A DNA stretch of 63,293 nt from a virus: positions 1-63,293 of IMG/VR virus record IMGVR_UViG_3300042887_000199; one strand, 5' to 3'. The notes beneath the pieces are model-generated. The model was given only the letters and a program-made list of their open reading frames with translations. It was not told the DNA's origin and ran no database searches. Both the position numbers and the translations under genes were made by a program. Shown here piece by piece: positions 15,101 to 20,491 of this stretch; positions within the stretch are counted from its first letter, which is position 1; each line of letters begins with the position of its first letter.

Positions 15101-15358
15101 TTACAGGACGGCTATGTACTTACTCAGGACATCGAAGTCTTCTCTGGGTATCTCGCGCCAGCCATCGTTGCGGATTATTGTGTGGTCAGACCAGTAGCCT
15201 TCCTGTTCTTTGTCCCAGTCTGCGCGAGTACAACCGCGCCACTCCATTGCTACCTTCTTGACGTACTTGTCTGGGCTACCCTTCGTGTGGAACAGGAACT
15301 TGTCGGTGTACTCCATCTCACCGTTGATCTCCTCAATTCGGCCTAAGTAATACTTCAT
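15101..15358 (-). CDS. Hypothetical protein
   Basis: 85 residues: beta-rich N-terminus (YYLGRIEEINGEMEYTDKFL), then DKYVKKVAMEWRG and a C-terminal helix. The composition looks like a small phage early protein. It has the AACCGAAAGGAGTAACACCATG leader, nearly identical to that of the gene at 14852. Confidence 0.75.
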   Translation of the reverse strand: MKYYLGRIEEINGEMEYTDKFLFHTKGSPDKYVKKVAMEWRGCTRADWDKEQEGYWSDHTIIRNDGWREIPREDFDVLSKYIAVL

Positions 15359-15387
15359 GGTGTTACTCCTTTCGGTTGGTTGAATTT

Positions 15388-15408
15388 CGGGTCAGGCTGA
15401 CCCGTTTT
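15388..15408. terminator. GGGTCA-family hairpin 3
   Basis: CGGGTCAG-G-CTGACCCG is an almost perfect 17-base palindrome followed on the plus strand by TTTT. It lies in the gap between the 15101 and 15426 genes; orientation is as for hairpin 2. Confidence 0.5.
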
Positions 15409-15425
15409 GCTGCACTACATATAGA

Positions 15426-16181
15426 TTATACTACATCTAGTTCTGGCCTCTCGAATTTGTACAGGCCATGCCACGTGTGTGGTACGGCTTCGCTTGGTTT
15501 CATCTCGTGCATACGGGTCAGTGCTTGGCGCATCTGGTTGTACTTCAGTCGTATGGTTTGGTTGGTTGGGGCGATGTCTAATTCCTGTTTGACGTAGGCG
15601 ATCTCCTTTTCGGTTCGTTTGATTAAGCGTGTCAGTGCTGGGTTGTTCTTGATCGGGCGTTGTGTTCTTTGAAACGGTATCTTTCGCTTGGCCTTGGGCG
15701 TGTGCGGTATGGCATTGAACAGGTCTGTGACCTGTGCTTTTACTCTTGCAGGAACCCAGTCAGTCCAATGAATGCCGTTGTTGGGAATCTGCCGCTTGCC
15801 CTTTGCGTTATGCCATTTGCTGTAAGCACTGGGCGTTGGTTTGGGAACTTCGGGGTTGTTTTGCGCTGCCTCGATGTCTGCCCTGACCTTCTCTACTATC
15901 AACAAGTAGGCTCCGAATGCTTCGATCTTCTCGGCTTGCCCCTGCGTCTGGGCGTACTTCAGGCCTTGCCTGACGTTGTTGTATTCGTAATTTAAATCCC
16001 TAAGCAAAACCGCCCAGAGTTTTTTCCGGTGTGTTGCCGTGATCTTCTCGGCTCGGCGTTGACTCTTGACGTTGCGTATCTCGTCTCGCAGGTTGTTTCT
16101 CAGGTGGTGTTGGTCTGGGAATTTGCGTAGCAGTGCGCTGTCGATCTTGCGCTGGACTGCGGTGTACATCCATTTGTGCAT
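15426..16181 (-). CDS. Basic protein of unknown function next to the putative origin
   Basis: 251 residues, strongly basic (many Lys/Arg in RNNLRDEIRNVKSQRRAEK and TPKAKRKIPFQRTQRPIKNN), helical, with two coiled-coil-like segments near the N- and C-termini. It starts next to the inverted-repeat region at 16219. A basic protein beside a candidate origin could be an initiator or a DNA-condensing factor, but no helix-turn-helix or Rep motif is visible. Confidence 0.75.
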   Translation of the reverse strand: MHKWMYTAVQRKIDSALLRKFPDQHHLRNNLRDEIRNVKSQRRAEKITATHRKKLWAVLLRDLNYEYNNVRQGLKYAQTQGQAEKIEAFGAYLLIVEKVRADIEAAQNNPEVPKPTPSAYSKWHNAKGKRQIPNNGIHWTDWVPARVKAQVTDLFNAIPHTPKAKRKIPFQRTQRPIKNNPALTRLIKRTEKEIAYVKQELDIAPTNQTIRLKYNQMRQALTRMHEMKPSEAVPHTWHGLYKFERPELDVV

Positions 16182-16218
16182 GATTACTACCCTTTTTGAT
16201 GTTGGTATCCTTGCAAGT

Positions 16219-16244
16219 ATCCATGACTACTACAGGTGGACAAG
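16219..16244 (+). repeat. Inverted repeat, left arm
   Basis: ATCCATGACTACTACAGGTG continuing to GACAAG at 16244. Its reverse complement occurs at 16479-16504 with one mismatch. A weaker similarity extends inwards (CAAG, six variable bases, GACAG). Confidence 0.9.
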
Positions 16245-16478
16245 TTTTTGGACAGTGCTTTCGCAGTGTGGGTGCGGGTGAAACCAGAAACAGGCACGTT
16301 TATATATCTGTTTCGAGAAACAGTATAGCCCAAGCTTTTTAAAAAGAACAAAAGTTTTTCGCTGTCCGCACGTATATACAAATACTCTCCTATACATATA
16401 CATATAATTAAATAGATAGATAGATGTGCCCGTTTTTTGGATACGCCTTGATGGCGCTACGTTTTCGCTGTCTTTTTT

Positions 16479-16504
16479 CTTGTCCACTTGTAGTAGTCAT
16501 GGAT
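16479..16504 (-). repeat. Inverted repeat, right arm
   Basis: Reverse complement of the left arm at 16219-16244 with a single difference (A for G). The outer flanks show no clear target-site duplication. Confidence 0.9.
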
Positions 16505-16510
16505 AGGTGG

Positions 16511-16538
16511 AAAAAGGGGTCATTTTGACCCCTTTTTT
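16511..16538. terminator. GGGTCA-family hairpin 4, bidirectional terminator
   Basis: AAAAA-GGGGTCA-TTT-TGACCCC-TTTTTT: a 7-bp stem with A-run before and T-run after, so it can act on both strands. It separates the gene at 16549 from the origin-like region. Confidence 0.8.
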
Positions 16539-16548
16539 GTAGTAATCT

Positions 16549-16755
16549 TCATTCCACCCATTTCATGCCGTATACGGATGGGTAATACTCGCCGGTAAAG
16601 CCCCTGTCTCCCATCTCTTTCACGTATACGCGGCCAGTGCTGCCGCTGTGTCGTGGTTCTTGCCAGCCTGTGACAATGGCTGCTTCCCCTCTGAAGTCGT
16701 GCGCTACGTCACCGGTCTTGACTTCGATGCCTGTGGATTCTTTGATGAGTCGCAT
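16549..16755 (-). CDS. Small hypothetical phage protein
   Basis: 68 residues, beta-rich: MRLIKESTGIEVKTGDVAHD, then GEAAIVTGWQEPRHSGSTGR and VYVKEMG. The fold looks like a small SH3/OB-type barrel. Function unknown. The next start upstream lies 13 bases away. Confidence 0.75.
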   Translation of the reverse strand: MRLIKESTGIEVKTGDVAHDFRGEAAIVTGWQEPRHSGSTGRVYVKEMGDRGFTGEYYPSVYGMKWVE

Positions 16756-16767
16756 GATTAGTTCCCC

Positions 16768-16959
16768 TTATGCGTACAGGTTGCGGTAGGCGAGGTTGCT
16801 GTTACGCAGTTCGCCCAGTACTTTGCCCAGTTCTTTGGCTCGGCTCTTGTTGCCCGTCATCCATGCAATGGACTGAGCTTCTTGTAGTTCGCGGAACTCT
16901 CGGACTTCATCGGCTGTCAGGCGCTTGAAGGTATGGCGGGTGTATTTTTGGTATTCCAT
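16768..16959 (-). CDS. Small hypothetical helical protein
   Basis: 63 residues from ATG 16959, chosen because of the CGAAAGGAATCATC leader. The longer open frame to 16998 lacks a ribosome site and overlaps the micro-gene upstream. The protein is helical and basic: RLTADEVREFRELQEAQSIA, then RAKELGKVLGELRN. Confidence 0.75.
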   Translation of the reverse strand: MEYQKYTRHTFKRLTADEVREFRELQEAQSIAWMTGNKSRAKELGKVLGELRNSNLAYRNLYA

Positions 16960-16975
16960 GATGATTCCTTTCGGG

Positions 16976-17056
16976 TTAGTAGAACAGGGATAGAACAACG
17001 GCCATCACGGCGATGGTCAGGAAAAATGCGGTAGTGATGTGGATTTTGCGGTTCAT
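16976..17056 (-). CDS. Micro-protein, one transmembrane helix, 26 residues
   Basis: The frame from ATG 17056 encodes MNRKIHITTAFFLTIAVMAV then VLSLFY: a basic head and a single transmembrane helix. The leader (TCGAAAGGCGTTAATC) is of the same class as its neighbours, which supports translation. Confidence 0.55.
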   Translation of the reverse strand: MNRKIHITTAFFLTIAVMAVVLSLFY

Positions 17057-17078
17057 GATTAACGCCTTTCGATTGTGG

Positions 17079-17294
17079 TTAGAATCGAGCAACAGTTTGC
17101 AGCCAGTCCATTGCATCGGACTTCCGGCTGTATTCGCGGTCAAGCCGCCAGAGCGAGTCGCTTGCCTCTGGCTTTAACTTCTCACATACCTGCCAAACAA
17201 CGCGCTCAGTGGTTCCGCCGTTGTAGTTTGACTGCCGCACCAAATAGAATCGGCCTTGCTTGGCTTTGATGCTGTCTTCGCTTGGGGTTCTCAT
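17079..17294 (-). CDS. Small hypothetical protein
   Basis: 71 residues: basic N-terminus, beta segment with FYLVRQSNYNGGTTERVVWQ, then LDREYSRKSDAMDWLQTVAR. Leader CTGAAAGGAAGCACATG. No recognised domain. Confidence 0.75.
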   Translation of the reverse strand: MRTPSEDSIKAKQGRFYLVRQSNYNGGTTERVVWQVCEKLKPEASDSLWRLDREYSRKSDAMDWLQTVARF

Positions 17295-17361
17295 GTGCTT
17301 CCTTTCAGTGGGTTAGACAGATAACGGAACACCGGCCAAGCCTCTCGCCGCTGCCCCGTGG

Positions 17362-17385
17362 AAAAAAACGGGTCACGTTGACCCG
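17362..17385 (-). terminator. GGGTCA-family hairpin 5, terminator
   Basis: CGGGTCA-ACG-TGACCCG on the minus strand followed by TTTTTTT. It lies a few bases downstream of the gene at 17391 and should end the first leftward transcript, or attenuate it. Confidence 0.8.
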
Positions 17386-17390
17386 AAAAC

Positions 17391-17768
17391 TCATGCCAGC
17401 GCCTTGATGACGGCGCGCTGCTGCTTCGCATCGAGCTTGTTGAAGGCTTTGATGATCGCGTCTACTGGGTCAGTCTTGCCTGATGACGCGCTACGCGTCT
17501 CGCCCTTGAGGGCGTTCATCACATCGCGCACTCGGGTCTTCAGGAACTCGTACCGCTCGTGGCTCGTATCCAGCATGACCTTGCCCGTTGACGATTCGTT
17601 CCAGCCCTTGCCCGCCGTGAGTGCTTCGCATACCGCCTTGATGACGTACGGTCTCTGCGCCTCTGGCGTATCAAGGCCAAGCGAGTGCATGGCTATGAGC
17701 AGATCGTCTTGCTGCGTGAGGTACTTGGCGACGAGTGTGTTGACTTGCTTTTGAGTAGCGTTTGACAT
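17391..17768 (-). CDS. First gene of the leftward arm; hypothetical helical protein
   Basis: 125 residues from ATG 17768 (leader CCGAAAGGAAATACC). The frame stays open to 17945, but that part covers the regulatory region and has no ribosome site. The protein is helical: ATQKQVNTLVAKYLTQQDDL, a middle region around GWNESSTGKVMLDTSHERYE, and a C-terminal helix FNKLDAKQQRAVIKALA. As the gene nearest the strong leftward promoter it may be an immediate-early host-takeover protein; this is inference. Confidence 0.75.
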   Translation of the reverse strand: MSNATQKQVNTLVAKYLTQQDDLLIAMHSLGLDTPEAQRPYVIKAVCEALTAGKGWNESSTGKVMLDTSHERYEFLKTRVRDVMNALKGETRSASSGKTDPVDAIIKAFNKLDAKQQRAVIKALA

Positions 17769-17858
17769 GGTATTTCCTTTCGGTTGTGGTTGTCTGCCAG
17801 TGGCGAAGTGCCATTGACGAGACCCATTATCCGAAGTGCCCCGTTTGATCGACGGATA

Positions 17859-17876
17859 CGGGGTCAATTTGCCCCG
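17859..17876. other. GGGTCA-family hairpin 6 in the control region
   Basis: CGGGG-TCAATTTG-CCCCG, a 5-bp stem containing the GGGTCA core but with the matching arm altered. It has no T-run downstream on the minus strand. It lies in the leader between the promoter near 18026 and the first early gene and could be a relic or a regulatory hairpin. Confidence 0.4.
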
Positions 17877-18025
17877 AAAAAGGCCATATCTCGACCCCAC
17901 CGTACCCCCACCACCCCCTTTTGGCAGCTTGGGGGCGCTCCGCATATAACACTATTCCGTAACCATCCTCACCATTCCCGTTTTCACCTTGATAACGCCA
18001 CAATCACTACTACAAAACCCCCACT

Positions 18026-18056
18026 ATTATTAAAAAATTCACAACATATTTGTCAA
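18026..18056 (-). promoter_or_regulatory. Leftward early promoter
   Basis: On the minus strand a perfect -35 TTGACA (18056-18051) is followed by a 19-bp AT-rich spacer and AATAAT (18031-18026). Transcription would start near 18019 and run into the early arm. The -35 box is embedded in the right half of the operator at 18047-18070. The spacer is slightly long for a sigma-70 promoter. Confidence 0.65.
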
Positions 18057-18070
18057 ACGTTGGACAAATA
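18047..18070. promoter_or_regulatory. 24-bp palindromic operator
   Basis: TATTTGTC-AAACGTTG-GACAAATA: 11 of 12 base pairs are symmetric around AACGTT. It overlaps the -35 of the leftward promoter, so binding should block RNA polymerase. A related copy is at 2121-2144. The arm spacing (TGTC-N8-GACA) resembles, but does not match, a LexA box. The binding protein is unknown; candidates are the small helix-turn-helix and winged-helix proteins at 1-536 or a host factor. Confidence 0.7.
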
Positions 18071-18077
18071 CAGGCGT

Positions 18078-18099
18078 AAAAAACCCGCCGAAGCGGGTT
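18078..18099 (-). terminator. Leftward intrinsic terminator
   Basis: On the minus strand AACCCGC-TTCG-GCGGGTT is followed by TTTT. A 7-bp stem with a UUCG tetraloop and U-run is a textbook intrinsic terminator. No minus-strand gene lies upstream of it, so it ends either an antisense transcript or a small RNA. Confidence 0.85.
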
Positions 18100-18222
18100 G
18101 TGAATAAGTTGCGGTTGCGATCCGCGCAGAGCACCGGGATTAAGGCCAGATAACGTGTTGTGCGCACAAGGGACGTTAGAGCTTTCCACTGACCGGCTTC
18201 ATCCTGCCTTAGTTCACACTTG
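18080..18222 (-). ncRNA. Possible leftward small RNA
   Basis: Between two minus-strand terminators is a gene-free segment of about 140 bases preceded by a perfect TATAAT (18229-18224). It ends in the terminator at 18078. No -35 match is seen, since the preceding hairpin occupies that place. The segment can form several short stems but does not fold as a tRNA. Confidence 0.3.
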
Positions 18223-18231
18223 TATTATACG

Positions 18232-18260
18232 AAAAAAAGCCCCCGGTGACCGCCGGGGGC
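18232..18260 (-). terminator. Second leftward intrinsic terminator
   Basis: GCCCCCGG-(6 bases)-CCGGGGGC, followed on the minus strand by TTTTTTT. It is an 8-bp GC-rich stem. It insulates the early arm from leftward read-through out of the structural arm. Confidence 0.85.
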
Positions 18261-18369
18261 AAATATGCCCGTATAGAGCAAAGGAGAAGCAAACGCCAAG
18301 AGTTGCCACTTGCGCACTTGCTTTACACACTATACACTCCGCGCAACGAGGTACGCAAGGGACCTGCGC

Positions 18370-18975
18370 ATGTTGGATCACCTAATAGAATTCACCCCCG
18401 ATGTGGACGACGACTCCGCTGGCTTCGTCACGCTTGAAAAAACACCCCCGTCCAACATCGTGGACGCTCAGGTAGATACGGCGGACTGGTTAAAGAGTTT
18501 GGGCGCAGCCAGCGACGAGGTCGCCAATGAGTTGGAGTCCCAAGCAGCCAGAACAGCCTTCACCAATATCGTCACCGCCCAGCCCGACGAGCACTCCCGT
18601 GCTGCCTTGGCTGAAATCAAAACCCCCGCTGCGGTACAACACCTTGTTGGAATGTTAACGGCATACGATTGGGAGTTCATCAATCAGGCCAAAGAACTTC
18701 GCGGGTACACGGTGGCCAAAATATTGGAAGAAACCAACCACCCAACAGCCAGCGTACGGCTTAAAGCATTGGCGCTTCTAGGCAAGGTCACGGAAGTAGG
18801 GCTGTTCACCGAGAAGATCGAGATTAAGAAGACAGAGTTGTCCGACGCTGAACTGGAAGCGCGGATCAAGGAAAAGCTGGGCAAGTTCGCCAAGATCGTG
18901 GACATCACGGATGTCAGAGAAGTCGAAGAAATAGAATGTCAAAGTGTAGACAATGAACCCAGTACTGAGTCCTGA
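18370..18975 (+). CDS. terS: Terminase small subunit
   Basis: 201 residues from ATG 18370; the open frame reaches back to a TTG at 18310 without a ribosome site. The N-terminal part is acidic; the middle (about 90-160) is helical with NQAKELRGYTVAKILEETNH, PTASVRLKALALLGKVTEVG and LFTEKIE, followed by a coiled coil (DAELEARIKEKLGKF). This helix-turn-helix plus oligomerising core arrangement and its location directly before TerL identify it. It binds the packaging site and regulates TerL. The two genes overlap by 23 bases. Confidence 0.85.
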   Translation: MLDHLIEFTPDVDDDSAGFVTLEKTPPSNIVDAQVDTADWLKSLGAASDEVANELESQAARTAFTNIVTAQPDEHSRAALAEIKTPAAVQHLVGMLTAYDWEFINQAKELRGYTVAKILEETNHPTASVRLKALALLGKVTEVGLFTEKIEIKKTELSDAELEARIKEKLGKFAKIVDITDVREVEEIECQSVDNEPSTES

Positions 18976-20482
18976 AGAGATAGCGGCGCTCCAACGCGCC
19001 CTCCCAACGCTGACTCCACGGGAGAAAGCAGAACTACTTGCCGACTTGGAAGAACGCGCTGCCCGCGCCAGTAAAGTAATCGGTAGGGACTCCATGCTTG
19101 GGTTTGCCACCCACGTGTATCCGGGATTTAAGATCGGCCCCCACCACCGGAAGCTCTCAAAGATCTTTGAGGATGTAATTAACGGCAAGAAAAAGCGGGT
19201 GATTATTAATATTGCACCGCGCCATGGTAAATCCGAATTCTCCAGCTACCTGTTCCCTGCGTACTTCCTCGGCAAGTATCCCGACAAGAAGATCATCATG
19301 GGCACCCACACGGCGGGCTTGTCGGAAGACTTTGGACGGCGGGTGCGAAACCTGATTGAGTCGGAGGAGTACCAAGAACTTTACCCAGATACGCGGATTG
19401 CAGATGACCAGAAAGCAGCAGGAAAGTGGAGTACCGGAGCCGGAGGTCAGTATTATGCAGCGGGTGTCGGTGGTGCTTTGGCTGGTCGCGGTGCTGACTT
19501 ATTTGTTATTGATGACCCTCACTCTGAACAGGATGTAAAGTCCAATAGCCGTCTGGCGTTCGATACGGCGTGGAGTTGGTTCCAGACAGGCCCTCTGCAA
19601 CGTCTGATGCCCGGTGGGGCAATCATTGTGATTATGACCCGATGGTCATTGCTTGATCTAACCGGTCGGCTTATAGACTACCAAACTAGAAACCCAGACG
19701 CGGAGCCGTGGGAAATCGTGGAACTCCCCGCCATCCTGCATGAGAACGACGAGAACGAGAAAAGCCTGTGGCCAGAGCAGTGGCCGCTGGAGCAGCTAAA
19801 GAAAGTCAAAGCATCGCTCGACCCCCGGTACTGGAACGCCCAGTACATGCAGAACCCCACCTCAGAAAACTCGGCCATCATCTCGCGCAAGCACTGGCGC
19901 ATCTGGGAAAGCGAGAACCCTCCGCAGTGCGAGTACATCATCCAGTCATGGGATACGGCGTTTGAGACCAAGAACAACTCCGACTATTCAGCCTGTACGA
20001 CATGGGGTATTTTCTATAATGAGGAAGAGAACGACACGCCACAGCTAATCCTGCTGGACGCGTTCAAAGAGCGGATGGCGTTTCCAGATTTAAAACAAGC
20101 GGCGTTAAAGCACTACAAGGAGTGGGAGCCGGATGCATTCATTGTGGAGAAAAAGGCAGCAGGTGCCCCGCTTATTCAAGAACTTCGGGCAATGGGTATT
20201 CCAGTTCAGGAGTTCTCCCCCAGCCGGGGTAACGACAAACATGTCCGACTCAACGCAGTCGCGGATCTGTTCACCAGCGGAAAAGTCTGGGCACCTGATA
20301 CCAGATGGGCAAGAGAAGTTATTGAAGAAGTAGCGGCCTTCCCGGTTGGCGAACACGACGATTACGTGGATACTACGTCGCAAGCACTGCTACGCTTTAG
20401 GCAAGGGGGGTTCATTACCCTTGATACCGACGAAAAAGACGAACCCATATACCACCGCGCCAGAAAAGCGGCGTACTACTAA
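18953..20482 (+). CDS. terL: Terminase large subunit (packaging ATPase/nuclease)
   Basis: 509 residues. The ATPase domain has Walker A PRHGKSEF (90-95), Walker B LFVIDDP (183-189) and motif III MTRW (228-231). The RNase H-like nuclease domain has SWDTAF (Asp334), VEKKAAG (Glu399) and a final HDDYVD (Asp470 region). Length and order are those of the T4 gp17-like/XtmB group. It drives DNA into the prohead through the portal encoded next and cuts the concatemer. The classical Walker A lysine is preceded by His-Gly, as in many relatives. Confidence 0.97.
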   Translation: MNPVLSPEEIAALQRALPTLTPREKAELLADLEERAARASKVIGRDSMLGFATHVYPGFKIGPHHRKLSKIFEDVINGKKKRVIINIAPRHGKSEFSSYLFPAYFLGKYPDKKIIMGTHTAGLSEDFGRRVRNLIESEEYQELYPDTRIADDQKAAGKWSTGAGGQYYAAGVGGALAGRGADLFVIDDPHSEQDVKSNSRLAFDTAWSWFQTGPLQRLMPGGAIIVIMTRWSLLDLTGRLIDYQTRNPDAEPWEIVELPAILHENDENEKSLWPEQWPLEQLKKVKASLDPRYWNAQYMQNPTSENSAIISRKHWRIWESENPPQCEYIIQSWDTAFETKNNSDYSACTTWGIFYNEEENDTPQLILLDAFKERMAFPDLKQAALKHYKEWEPDAFIVEKKAAGAPLIQELRAMGIPVQEFSPSRGNDKHVRLNAVADLFTSGKVWAPDTRWAREVIEEVAAFPVGEHDDYVDTTSQALLRFRQGGFITLDTDEKDEPIYHRARKAAYY

Positions 20483-20491
20483 GGACAAATC

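Larger units (their letters stand above)
16219..16504. other. Candidate replication origin: AT-rich region bounded by inverted repeats
   Basis: This gene-free stretch is bounded by 26-bp inverted repeats (16219-16244 and 16479-16504; 25 of 26 match). Inside are GGACA(A/G) elements in both orientations (near 16236-16244, 16250-16255, 16361-16370 and the right arm). There is also a 16-base dyad CTGTTTC-GA-GAAACAG (16308-16323), a perfect palindrome CTTTTTAAAAAG (16335-16346) and a very AT-rich run with TATACATATACATATA and ATAGATAGATAGAT (16371-16426). Iteron-like repeats, dyads and an easily melted block are typical of origins. An insertion of MITE type is the alternative. Confidence 0.55.

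Noticed and set aside
16230-16487. Minus-strand frame of 85 codons across the candidate origin
   Set aside because: It crosses both dyads and the AT-rich block, has no ribosome site and is rich in Tyr/Phe/Cys from AT-rich DNA; better explained as non-coding.
18100-18185. tRNA-like segment around GGTTGCGATCC
   Set aside because: The loop (TTGCGAT) lacks the T-loop consensus positions and no acceptor, D or anticodon arms pair around it on either strand.
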